Shown here: piece after piece, positions 46,406 to 54,364 of the stretch
Layout of the letters: each line of letters begins with the position of its first letter
Numbering within the stretch: position 1 is the first letter of the stretch
Assembly (NCBI GenBank): GCA_965279095.1
Contig: CBDIHH010000007.1
Span: forward strand, 310,001 to 374,000
Source: CBDIHH01 sp965279095
GTDB taxonomy: Bacteria > Pseudomonadota > Alphaproteobacteria > Caulobacterales > Caulobacteraceae
Direction: 5' to 3'
DNA length: 64,000 bases
Program-made: the position numbers and the translations under genes
Notes under the pieces: model-generated
Told to the model about the DNA's origin: nothing
The model's input: the letters and a program-made list of their open reading frames with translations, nothing else
Database searches by the model: none

Positions 46406-47650
46406 ATGGACTTCTCTCTTTCCGCCAGTCAGCGTCAGTGGCGGGATCGCGTGCGGGCCTTCATGGACGCCGAGGTGCGCCCGGCGGAGGCCGCCTATGA
46501 GGCGCAGATGGCGGCCTTCGGCCAGGATCGCTGGCGCATTCCCGCGGTGCTCGAGGACCTGAAGGTCAAGGCGCGCGCCGCCGGCCTGTGGAACCTGTTC
46601 CTGCCGCCCTCCGACCATGACGACGCCGAGTATCACGGGGCGGGACTGAGCAACCTCGACTATGCGCTGTGCGCCGAGGAGATGGGCCGCGTCGCCTGGG
46701 CGTCGGAGGTGTTCAACTGTTCGGCGCCGGACACCGGCAATATGGAGGTCTTCCTGCGCTACGGGACCGCCGACCAGAAGGTCCGTTGGCTGCGGCCCCT
46801 GCTCGACGGCGATATCCGGTCCGCCTTCCTGATGACCGAGCCGGCGGTCGCCTCGTCGGACGCCACCAACATCGAGACCTCCATCGTCCGGGACGGCGAC
46901 GACTACGTGATCAACGGCCGCAAATGGTTCTCCTCGGGGGTCGGCGACCCCCGCTGCGCCATCTTCATCGTCATGGGCAAGACCGATCCGACCGCGGCCA
47001 CCCACCTGCAGCAGTCCCAGGTCCTGGTGTCGCGGGACGCGCCCGGGGTCGAGATCGTCCGTATGCTGCCGGTTTTCGGCTATGACGACGCGCCGCACGG
47101 CCATGCCGAGGTGGTCCTGCGCGACGTGCGGGTCCCGGCGACGGCCATGCTGCTGGGCGAGGGCCGCGGGTTCGAGATCGCCCAGGGGCGGCTCGGTCCC
47201 GGGCGGATCCACCACTGCATGCGCGCCCTGGGCACGGCGGAGGCGGCGCTGGAGGCCATGGCCCGGCGGCTGCTGACCCGCACCGCCTTCGGCAAGCGCA
47301 TCGCCGACCATTCGGTGTGGGAGGAGCGCATCGCCCACGCCCGCCTCGACATCGAGATGACGCGGCTGCTGTGCCTGAAGGCGGCCGACATGATGGACAA
47401 GGTGGGCAACAAGGCCGCGCGGCTGGAGATCGCCATGATCAAGGTGGCGGCCCCGCGCATGGTGCTGAAGATCCTCGACGACGCCATCCAGGCCCATGGC
47501 GGCGGCGGCGTGACCGAGGACTTCGGCCTGGCCCGCGCCTATGCCAACGCCCGGACCCTGCGCCTCGTCGACGGGCCGGACGAGGTTCACGCCCGCGCCA
47601 TCGCCCGCTGGGAGTTCGCCCGCTACGACAACCGCCAGCGGCAGCCATGA
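46406..47650 (+). CDS. ACAD10/11-type acyl-CoA dehydrogenase
   Basis: This 414-residue enzyme matches the ACAD10/ACAD11 subgroup. It has [20 protein letters not shown] (FAD/substrate), [37 protein letters not shown], and a C-terminal [17 protein letters not shown] in which DGPDEVH replaces the YEG segment of ordinary acyl-CoA dehydrogenases. In mammals this domain follows an APH-type kinase domain in one protein; here the kinase is the next gene, overlapping by 4 bp (ATGA). LvaC of Pseudomonas levulinate catabolism is a comparable enzyme acting on 4-phosphoacyl-CoA. The specific substrate here is unproven. Confidence 0.9.
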   Translation: MDFSLSASQRQWRDRVRAFMDAEVRPAEAAYEAQMAAFGQDRWRIPAVLEDLKVKARAAGLWNLFLPPSDHDDAEYHGAGLSNLDYALCAEEMGRVAWASEVFNCSAPDTGNMEVFLRYGTADQKVRWLRPLLDGDIRSAFLMTEPAVASSDATNIETSIVRDGDDYVINGRKWFSSGVGDPRCAIFIVMGKTDPTAATHLQQSQVLVSRDAPGVEIVRMLPVFGYDDAPHGHAEVVLRDVRVPATAMLLGEGRGFEIAQGRLGPGRIHHCMRALGTAEAALEAMARRLLTRTAFGKRIADHSVWEERIAHARLDIEMTRLLCLKAADMMDKVGNKAARLEIAMIKVAAPRMVLKILDDAIQAHGGGGVTEDFGLARAYANARTLRLVDGPDEVHARAIARWEFARYDNRQRQP

Positions 47651-48717
47651 GCGCCGGAGAGGCCGACGCCCTGTTCAGCGGCACGCGGCCGGTGGAGGCC
47701 CGCGACGCCATCGACGAGGCGGCCCTGGCGGCCTGGATGGCCGACCATGTTCCGGGCTACGCCGGCCCCCTCGCCGTGCGCCAGTTCAGGGGCGGCCAGT
47801 CCAACCCCACCTATCGCCTCGACACCCCCGGCGGCGCCTATGTGCTGCGCCGCAAGCCGTTCGGCGCCCTGCTGCCCTCGGCCCATGCGGTGGATCGCGA
47901 GTTCAGGGTGATCTCGGCCCTCGGCGCCACGGGCTTTCCCGTCCCACGAGCCTATGGCCTGTGCATGGACGAGGGCGTCATCGGCGCGGCCTTCTATGTC
48001 ATGTCCCTGGTCGAGGGCCGGGTGTTCTGGGAGGCGGAACTGCCCGGCCTGGCGCCGGCCGAGCGGACGGGGGTCTACAACGCCGCCATCGACGCCATGG
48101 CCCGCCTGCACGGGGTGGACCCGGCCGCAGCGGGCCTCGCGGACTTCGGCCGGCCGGGAAACTATTTCGCCCGCCAGGTGGAGCGGTGGACGCGGCAATA
48201 CCGGGCGGCGCAGACCGAGACCGTCGCCGACATGGAGCGCTTGATCGACTGGCTGCCCCGCACCGCGCCGGACCAGACCCGCACCGCCATCGTCCATGGC
48301 GACTACCGCCTGGACAACCTGATCATCCACCCGACGCGCCTGGAGGTGTCGGCCGTGCTGGACTGGGAGCTGTCGACCCTGGGCGATCCCCTGGCCGACT
48401 TCAGCTACTTCCTGATGAACTGGTCGCTGCCGCGCGACGGTCGTAACGGCCTGGCCGGGCTGGACCTGCCGGCCCTGGGCATCCCCACCCAGGATGAGGC
48501 GGTGGCGCGCTACTGCCGCGCCACCGGCCGCGACGGCTTGCCTGATCTGGACTGGTATTTCGCCTACAACCTGTTCCGCCTGGCCGGCATCCTCCAGGGG
48601 GTCGCGCGCCGGGCCCTGGACGGCAATGCGTCGAGCCCGCAAGCCGCCGAAATGGGCGCGCGGGTGGCCCCCCTGGCCGAGGCCGCCTGGGGCTTCGCCG
48701 TCCAGGCCGGCGCCTGA
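47647..48717 (+). CDS. APH-family kinase, ACAD10/11 or LvaA-like
   Basis: This 356-residue protein has the aminoglycoside-phosphotransferase-like kinase fold: a nucleotide-binding [14 protein letters not shown] loop, VLRRKPFG with the ATP lysine, the catalytic [14 protein letters not shown] loop (Brenner motif) and the metal site [16 protein letters not shown]. Close relatives are the kinase domain of ACAD10/11 and LvaA, which phosphorylate 4-hydroxyacyl-CoA. It overlaps the dehydrogenase gene, is followed 1 bp later by an SDR gene, and is not likely to confer antibiotic resistance. Confidence 0.9.
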   Translation: MSAGEADALFSGTRPVEARDAIDEAALAAWMADHVPGYAGPLAVRQFRGGQSNPTYRLDTPGGAYVLRRKPFGALLPSAHAVDREFRVISALGATGFPVPRAYGLCMDEGVIGAAFYVMSLVEGRVFWEAELPGLAPAERTGVYNAAIDAMARLHGVDPAAAGLADFGRPGNYFARQVERWTRQYRAAQTETVADMERLIDWLPRTAPDQTRTAIVHGDYRLDNLIIHPTRLEVSAVLDWELSTLGDPLADFSYFLMNWSLPRDGRNGLAGLDLPALGIPTQDEAVARYCRATGRDGLPDLDWYFAYNLFRLAGILQGVARRALDGNASSPQAAEMGARVAPLAEAAWGFAVQAGA

Positions 48718-48718
48718 C

Positions 48719-49495
48719 ATGAAGGATCAGCCCGTGTCCCTGTTCGACCTGACCGGCAAGGTGGCCGTCATCACCGGCTCCACCCGGGGCATCGGCCTGG
48801 CCATCGCCCGGCGCATGGCCGAGCACGGGGCCCGGGTGGTGATCTCGTCGCGCAGCGCCGAGGCCTGCGACGACGCCGCCGCCGGGATCAACGCCGACCA
48901 TCCGGGGGCCGCCCTCGCGGTCCCGGCCAATATCTCGAAGAAGGCTGATCTGCAGGCCCTGGTGGCGGCCGCCGACGCCGCCTTCGGCCAGGTGGACATC
49001 TTGGTCTGCAACGCCGCCTCCAATCCCCACTACGGCCCCCTGCTCGACATCGCCGACGAGCAGTTCCGCAAGGTGCTGGAGAACAACGTCCTGTCCAACC
49101 ACTGGCTGGCCCAGCTGGTGGCGCCCCAGATGATCGCCCGGCGGGACGGGGCGATCATCATCGTCTCCTCCATCGGCGGGCTGCGCGGCTCGTCCGTGAT
49201 CGGCGCCTACGACATCTCCAAGGCCGCCGACTTCCAGCTGGCGCGCAATCTCGCGGTCGAGCTGGGCCCCCACAACATCCGGGTCAACTGCATCGCCCCC
49301 GGGCTGATCAAGACCGACTTCTCCAGGGCCCTGTGGGACAACCCGGCGGCCGACACGCTCTGGAACCCGCCCCTGCGCCGCATCGGCGAGCCGGACGAGA
49401 TCGCCGGGGCGGCGGTGTTCCTGGCCTCGAAGGCCGGCAGTTTCGTCACCGGACACACCCTGGTGGTGGACGGCGGCGAGACCATCGCCGGATGA
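48719..49495 (+). CDS. Short-chain dehydrogenase/reductase
   Basis: This 258-residue classical SDR has the nucleotide motif TGSTRGIGLA, CNAASNP in place of the NNAG motif, the catalytic serine in VSSIGG, and YDISK for the Tyr/Lys pair. The C-terminus ends GHTLVVDGGETIAG. It likely oxidises a hydroxyacyl-CoA or reduces a keto group, in line with the dehydrogenase and kinase genes just before it. The start at 48719 is one base past the kinase stop. Confidence 0.93.
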   Translation: MKDQPVSLFDLTGKVAVITGSTRGIGLAIARRMAEHGARVVISSRSAEACDDAAAGINADHPGAALAVPANISKKADLQALVAAADAAFGQVDILVCNAASNPHYGPLLDIADEQFRKVLENNVLSNHWLAQLVAPQMIARRDGAIIIVSSIGGLRGSSVIGAYDISKAADFQLARNLAVELGPHNIRVNCIAPGLIKTDFSRALWDNPAADTLWNPPLRRIGEPDEIAGAAVFLASKAGSFVTGHTLVVDGGETIAG

Positions 49496-49529
49496 GGTCC
49501 CGCCCGCCCCGGCGCCGGGCGAGGCGCGC

Positions 49530-50744
49530 GTGACCCTCGTCGCCACCCCCCGCTATGCGCAGAAGACGCGCATCATCATCGCCGCCGCCTCGCAGATCCT
49601 CAACGCCCGCGGGGTGCGGGGCATGACCCTGGCCGACGTCGCCGCGGCGGTGGGCTTCAACACCACCAGCGTCACCTATTACTTCCGCCGCAAGGAGGAC
49701 CTTGCGGCGGCCTGCATGCTCGACGCGGTGGAGCGCTACGACGCCATCATCGCCGCGGCGGCGCGGGAGGCGACGCCGGCCGACCGGGTGCGGCGGCTGC
49801 TGCAGCTGCACCTGCGGCGAACCTTCGCCATCGATTCCGGGGCTGAGCCGGCCATCGCCGGCTTCGAGGAGTTGCGCGCCCTGGGCGAGGCCCCTCAGGC
49901 CCGCGTGCTGGCCGCCTTCAACCCCATGTTCCGACGCCTGCGCGATTTGCTGGCGGTCCCCGGCGAGGCCGTGGCGCGGCGCGCCCTCAACGCGCGGGCC
50001 AACCTGCTGCTGGAACAGCTGCTGTGGAGCGTGTGGTGGACCCGGGGCTATGATCCCGAGGACGCCGACCGGCTGTGCGAGCGGATGTTCGACATCCTGC
50101 GCCACGGCCTCGCCCCGCCGGGCGCCCTATGGAACCCGCCGGCCTTGCCGGGCTTCTGCGGGCGAGACGCGGCCGGCGCCGAGGCCTCGACGGAGACCTT
50201 TCTGCGGGCCGCCACCCGACTGATCAACCAGCAGGGCTACCGCGGCGCCTCGGTGGACAAGATCTCGGCCAGCCTCAACGTCACCAAGGGCTCGTTCTAC
50301 CACCACCATGAGGCCAAGGACGACCTTGTGGCCGCCTGCTTCACTCGGACCTACGAGGTCATGCGCGCCGCCCAGGGCGAGGCTCTGGCGACCGCCCCGT
50401 CCCACTACGACGCCCTGGCCGCCTCGGCCGCCGCCCTGGTCGCCTATCAGCTGTCGGAGGCCGGACCGCTCCTGCGCAGTTCGGCCCTGGCGGCGGCGCC
50501 GCAAGCCATCCGCCAGCAGGTCCTGGCCGCCTCCGGCCGGGTCACCGCCCGGTTCGCCGCCATGATCGCCGACGGCATCGCCGAGGGGTCGATCCGCCCG
50601 GTGGATCCGCAGATCGCGGCGCAGATGATCCACGCCGCCATCAACGCCGTCGCCGACCTGCCGCAGCTGGCGCCGGGGGTGGACGCCGAGGACGCCGTCG
50701 CCCTCTTCGCCCGCACCCTGCTGACCGGCCGGACGATCGGCTAA
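49530..50744 (+). CDS. Double TetR-family regulator (two TetR modules in one chain)
   Basis: This 404-residue protein contains two complete TetR modules. The first helix-turn-helix (about 12-60) is GMTLADVAAAVGFNTTSVTYYFRRKEDL; the second (about 222-270) is GASVDKISASLNVTKGSFYHHHEAKDDL. Each is followed by a helical core domain of 130-140 residues. A single chain could thus fold as a pseudo-dimer and bind DNA without a partner. A GTG start at 49530 follows a GCGAGG site. It lies 34 bp after the SDR gene, in the same direction as the kinase operon. Its operator was not identified. Confidence 0.88.
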   Translation: MTLVATPRYAQKTRIIIAAASQILNARGVRGMTLADVAAAVGFNTTSVTYYFRRKEDLAAACMLDAVERYDAIIAAAAREATPADRVRRLLQLHLRRTFAIDSGAEPAIAGFEELRALGEAPQARVLAAFNPMFRRLRDLLAVPGEAVARRALNARANLLLEQLLWSVWWTRGYDPEDADRLCERMFDILRHGLAPPGALWNPPALPGFCGRDAAGAEASTETFLRAATRLINQQGYRGASVDKISASLNVTKGSFYHHHEAKDDLVAACFTRTYEVMRAAQGEALATAPSHYDALAASAAALVAYQLSEAGPLLRSSALAAAPQAIRQQVLAASGRVTARFAAMIADGIAEGSIRPVDPQIAAQMIHAAINAVADLPQLAPGVDAEDAVALFARTLLTGRTIG

Positions 50745-50746
50745 GG

Positions 50747-51340
50747 CTATTTCTTCTCGGCGATGGAGATGCGGGTCACCTCCGGAGCGCCGGACTCGCC
50801 CGGGGCGGCGAAGGACGAGATCTCGACCCCCGGCTTGACCAGGGCCCTGTCGGCCGGGATCGAGGCGATCACCGGCATGCCGGGGGGCACGATGATCTTG
50901 CGCGTGCCGCCCGGGAAGGTGACCGTCAGCTCCCGGCCAGAGGCGCCCTTGCTGACCGTCGAGACGGTGGCGTTGGTCATCATCTTGCCGGGGGCGTCCA
51001 TCGGCCGGTTGCCCTCGCCCAGCTTGCTGCCCGGCTCGAACACCCGCATCTCCAGGGCCTCACCGGCGCCGCCCGGCTGGTCCATGTTGGCGCTGGCGAT
51101 GAAGCTGCCCGGCTGGATGGCGCCGATGTCGACCACCCGGGTGGTCACCACCCGCCACATGGGCGACAGGGCGTAGGTGGCGGCCTGGCCGTCCTTGCCG
51201 GTGACGGTGATCTTGTCGGTGGTGATGGCGCTGACCACGCCGGCGACGCGGGTGAAGGCCGGGGCGGCGGGCGGCGCCGTCTGGGCGACCGCGGCCATGG
51301 GCGCGGCGAGGAGGGCGGCGGCGAAGAGGATTCGGATCAC
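50747..51340 (-). CDS. Exported small beta-rich protein, DUF5666-like
   Basis: This 197-residue protein has a signal peptide (about 1-20, cut after AVA) and three or four short OB/beta repeats: VAGVVSAITTDKITVTGKDGQAATYALSP, then SKGASGRELTVTFPGGTRKIIVPPGMPV. The repeated design resembles DUF5666-type periplasmic proteins, but I cannot assign a function. Its stop is 2 bp from the double-TetR stop, convergent. No metal-binding or catalytic motif is seen. Confidence 0.75.
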   Translation of the reverse strand: MIRILFAAALLAAPMAAVAQTAPPAAPAFTRVAGVVSAITTDKITVTGKDGQAATYALSPMWRVVTTRVVDIGAIQPGSFIASANMDQPGGAGEALEMRVFEPGSKLGEGNRPMDAPGKMMTNATVSTVSKGASGRELTVTFPGGTRKIIVPPGMPVIASIPADRALVKPGVEISSFAAPGESGAPEVTRISIAEKK

Positions 51341-51562
51341 GGGGTCAGCTCCTGTTGCGAGGCCCAGCTATGGCAGGACCGCACCGAACGCTACCAGACA
51401 TTAATCTCGCCCGTTCATGGCGTCGAAGTCCCTTGGTCGGCAGGATCGCTCGCCAGGCGGCGCCTGACGATGAGCCCCGGCCGCCCTGGTGCTATGCTGC
51501 CGAACTGCAGGCCGACGTTCGCGCGATCGGCGGCCGGACATCCACCATCCCCACGGGGCGCG

Positions 51563-52309
51563 ATGATGACACCGAAGACCTCGAGCGACAGACAGGGTCC
51601 GGCCGGCGCCGCCCTCGTGCTGGCCGGCATGGCTCTGTTGCTGGCCGCCTGCGCCCAGACCCCCAAGCCCGCGCCGATCGTCGCCGCCGCTCCGCCGCCG
51701 CCGACGACGACGCAGGCCGGGGCCGCCGCCGCCCCCGGCCTGGCGCCGCGCCAGCGGCTCAGCCGGGCGGTGGACCTGCTCGGGGCCGGCCAGCCGGCCC
51801 AGGCGCGCGCCGAACTGGCGCAGCTGCTCGCCGAGAGGCCCCGCTCGGCGGCCGGTCGCAAGCTGCTCGACCAGATCGACCGCGAGCCGCGCGCCGTGCT
51901 TGGCGAGCGCAACTATCCTTACAAGGTGCGTCCGGGCGAGACGATGTCGGCGCTGGCCGATCGGTTTCTCGGCGATCCGATCCTGTTCTACGCCCTGGCG
52001 CGCTACAACGGCATCGACGCCCCGGCCCAGATGGCGGCGGGCCAGACCCTGCTCATCCCGGGCGTACCGAAGAAACAGGCCCCGGCCCGGCAGCCCGCCC
52101 GGGCTGGCGACGCAGCCCCGACGGCGGCGCGCAACACCGCGCGCGCCGATCAGCTGCGGGCGATGGCGCTGGAGGACATGAACCAGGGGGCGATCGGCCG
52201 CGCCGTCGCGCGTCTTCGCCTGGCGACGACCTCGGATCCCGACAATGCGGCCATAAAGCGCGACCTGGACCGGGCTCTGCTGATTCAGGCGGCGGTCAGC
52301 GGCCAGTAG
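51563..52309 (+). CDS. LysM-domain lipoprotein
   Basis: This 248-residue lipoprotein has a signal peptide ending in LLLAAC (lipobox), then a proline/alanine-rich spacer. A helical repeat (about 75-105) precedes a LysM domain (about 118-165: YKVRPGETMSALADRFLGD, ARYNGIDAPAQMAAGQTLLIP), and a C-terminal TPR-like helical stretch (about 195-240) ends the chain. It likely binds peptidoglycan from the outer or inner membrane. Two ATGs (51563 and 51566) are equally possible. It is convergent with the gene at 52322. Confidence 0.83.
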   Translation: MMTPKTSSDRQGPAGAALVLAGMALLLAACAQTPKPAPIVAAAPPPPTTTQAGAAAAPGLAPRQRLSRAVDLLGAGQPAQARAELAQLLAERPRSAAGRKLLDQIDREPRAVLGERNYPYKVRPGETMSALADRFLGDPILFYALARYNGIDAPAQMAAGQTLLIPGVPKKQAPARQPARAGDAAPTAARNTARADQLRAMALEDMNQGAIGRAVARLRLATTSDPDNAAIKRDLDRALLIQAAVSGQ

Positions 52310-52321
52310 GCGCGCGGGCCG

Positions 52322-52906
52322 TCAGGCCTCGGGGACCTTGAACCTCGGCTCGCCCTCGGCCAGCGGGGTGCGGGCGACATTCATGATCATGGCCAGCATG
52401 GCGTAGTAGCCGCACAGGCCCGTCAGATCGATCAGCGCCTCCTCGCCGAGCAGGGCCAGGGTGCGGGCGTAGAGGGCGTCGCTGACCCCCTGGGTGCGGT
52501 GCAGTTCCAGGCTGTAGTCGTGCACGGCGGCCTCGGTCTCGGTGAGGTCGTCCGGGCGGCGATCCTCTGCCAAGGCGGCGATGGCGGCCACGCTGAGGCC
52601 GTCCTTGCGGGCGATGGGCGCGTGAATGCTCCACTCGACGGCCTGGTCCCACACCCGGGCGGTCACCAGTATGGCCAGCTCGCGCAAGACGTCCGGCAGC
52701 ACGCTCTCATAGCGGATGAAGGCGCCCACCTGCTGCGCCCGGTCCATGAACGCCGGGCTGCGCAGCATGGGAATAAAGGGACCTTCGATCTTGCCGCGCG
52801 GCCCTCTGACCAGGGCGTCATGGGCCTTGCGCTGGGCGGGGCTGAGCGCCGCGGGATCGAGGGGCGGCATGCGGTCGGGGCCGCGGGTGCTGGGTTGATT
52901 GGTCAT
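52322..52906 (-). CDS. Carboxymuconolactone decarboxylase/AhpD-like family protein
   Basis: This 194-residue all-helical protein belongs to the CMD family: LRELAILVTARVWDQAVEWSIHAPIARKDGLS and the helix pair after it. The AhpD active-site CxxC is absent, so it is not a thiol peroxidase partner. Similar lone proteins are common in Caulobacterales without known substrates. A signal or membrane segment is not seen. It is 76 bp from the DUF882 gene, both leftward. Confidence 0.86.
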   Translation of the reverse strand: MTNQPSTRGPDRMPPLDPAALSPAQRKAHDALVRGPRGKIEGPFIPMLRSPAFMDRAQQVGAFIRYESVLPDVLRELAILVTARVWDQAVEWSIHAPIARKDGLSVAAIAALAEDRRPDDLTETEAAVHDYSLELHRTQGVSDALYARTLALLGEEALIDLTGLCGYYAMLAMIMNVARTPLAEGEPRFKVPEA

Positions 52907-52982
52907 GGATACGCCTGCTGGAATGGAGGCGTCTTCAAGCCCGACTGGGCCCCTCCTGGCAAGAGGCCGGGCCGCGCGCCGG

Positions 52983-53528
52983 TCAGGTTCCCTGCCAGCG
53001 CCTCACGCGGCCGACGTCGACATGGACGAAGTTGGACACCGGGTAAAAGCCCACGCCGCCCCGGCCCAGGTCGCACGCCGCCTGGTGCAGGCGCTTCAGG
53101 TCGACCCCGGGCACGCGGATGTCGATGGCCTTGCCGTCCATGTGCAGGCTGTGCTTGGCGACCTCGCCGCTGCGGGCGCTGAGCTTGGCGTTGCTGGCCG
53201 GCGAGCGATAGCCCGAGATGACCTGGAAGGGGGCGGCGGCGCCGAGCTTGGCGCCGAGGGCCGATAGGGTGTCGAGGAGGCGGATGTCGATGGGGTGGCT
53301 GTCGCCGGTGCGGAAGTCGCGCAGCACCTTGCTGACCACCGATAGGGCGTCGCTGACATAGCCCCCGGCCTCGTAATAGGTGGCCTTGACGGCCTCGCCG
53401 GTATGCAGGTTGAGAAAGGAGAGGCTGCGCTGGGCGAGATTGGCGGGCTCCGCGAAGGCGCGCCCGGCCAGGCTGGAGCCCGCGGCGGCCATGCCAAGGC
53501 CCAGCAGATGGCGTCGTCCGATGATCAT
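52983..53528 (-). CDS. Tat-exported DUF882 / YcbK-like M15 peptidase-fold protein
   Basis: This 181-residue protein starts MIIGRRHLLGLGMAAAG, a twin-arginine-type signal (RRHLL) cut near AFA. The mature part is a DUF882 (peptidase M15A) domain with SGYRSPASNAKL, HSLHMDGKAIDIRVPG and FVHVDVG, the zinc histidines and aspartate of the family. It may trim peptidoglycan or bind it. The start at 53528 was chosen because the twin-arginine signal begins there; residues to 53600 lack similarity. Confidence 0.88.
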   Translation of the reverse strand: MIIGRRHLLGLGMAAAGSSLAGRAFAEPANLAQRSLSFLNLHTGEAVKATYYEAGGYVSDALSVVSKVLRDFRTGDSHPIDIRLLDTLSALGAKLGAAAPFQVISGYRSPASNAKLSARSGEVAKHSLHMDGKAIDIRVPGVDLKRLHQAACDLGRGGVGFYPVSNFVHVDVGRVRRWQGT

Positions 53529-53700
53529 GTAGCGCGTCCCCCCGACGGCCGGCCTACAACGCCGGCGGCTCAAGACGTGAGTGATGGGGCGGTCCATCAC
53601 GGCCGCGGCGGCACCCTAGGCGATCAGGCGCGCGGCGCCCCGTGGCAACCGGACGCGGTTCCATCACGTCCGCGCGAGATTCGCGTGAAGTGGCTAATTC

Positions 53701-53741
53701 TACCCGGATGTATTGACGCGCGCTTTTCACCCGGGTAAATC
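53701..53741 (+). promoter_or_regulatory. DUF2239-MATE promoter with palindromic ACCCGGGT operator
   Basis: TTGACG (53713-53718) and TAAATC (53736-53741) are spaced by 17 bp. ACCCGGGT (53729-53736) is a perfect palindrome touching the -10 box, and a half-site TACCCGG lies at 53701-53707 upstream of the -35 box. A repressor bound at both would clamp the promoter. The protein that binds is unknown. Confidence 0.55.
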
Positions 53742-53767
53742 GGCGCTCCACCTTTTGGATAGACGCC

Positions 53768-54364
53768 ATGACCACCGCCCCGACCACACGCTGCACCGCC
53801 TTCGTCGGCTCCCGCCGATTGGCGTCCGGCGACCTGAGTGAGGTCGCCCTCGCCATCAAGCAGGCCCTGGAGGTGGGATCGGACGCCCCGGTGCTGGTGT
53901 TCGACGACGCCACCAGCCATCCGGTGGAGCTGGATCTGCGGGGACGCTCCGAAGAGGTGCTGCGCCGCCTGGCCGACCGGGCCCCGGCCGATCCCCAGAA
54001 GCGCGGCCCCGGCCGGCCCCGGCTGGGGGTGGTGGCGCGCGAGGTGACCCTCTTGCCTCGGCACTGGGAATGGCTGGGCAGCCAGCCCGGCGGGGCGTCG
54101 GTCGCCCTTCGCAAGCTCGTCGACGAGGCGCGTCGCACCCATGAGGCCCGCGACCAGGTTCGCCGCGCCCAGGAGGCTGCCTATCGCTTCATGTCGGCCA
54201 TGGCCGGGGACGCCCCTGGGTTCGAGGACGCCGCGCGGGCCCTGTTCGCCGGCGATGAGGGCCGCTTCGCCCAGCATAGCCAGGCCTGGCCCGAGGATGT
54301 GCGTGACCACGCCCGGGCGCTCGCCGCCCCGGCCTTCGCCCGCCCGCCCGTGACCGGCCTGTGA
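53768..54364 (+). CDS. DUF2239 family protein
   Basis: This 198-residue protein is of the uncharacterised DUF2239 group: TAFVGSRRLASGDLSEVALAIKQAL at the N-terminus, a central LVFDDATSHPVELDLRG, and the conserved block RGPGRPRLGVVAREVTLLPRHWEWL followed by GGASVALRKLVDEARR. The basic RGPGRPR part looks able to touch DNA, and the late helices resemble a regulator module. It is translationally coupled to a MATE pump gene (GTGA overlap), so it may regulate or assist the pump. This is inference; the family has no known function to my knowledge. Confidence 0.85.
   Translation: MTTAPTTRCTAFVGSRRLASGDLSEVALAIKQALEVGSDAPVLVFDDATSHPVELDLRGRSEEVLRRLADRAPADPQKRGPGRPRLGVVAREVTLLPRHWEWLGSQPGGASVALRKLVDEARRTHEARDQVRRAQEAAYRFMSAMAGDAPGFEDAARALFAGDEGRFAQHSQAWPEDVRDHARALAAPAFARPPVTGL

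Noticed and set aside
47647..48717. Aminoglycoside resistance gene
   Set aside because: The APH-type kinase overlaps an ACAD10/11-type dehydrogenase gene and groups by layout with LvaA/ACAD11 kinases, not resistance enzymes.
51361..51562. Extended N-terminus of the LysM lipoprotein gene
   Set aside because: A lipoprotein signal with lipobox starts only after the ATG at 51563; upstream residues have no signal character.
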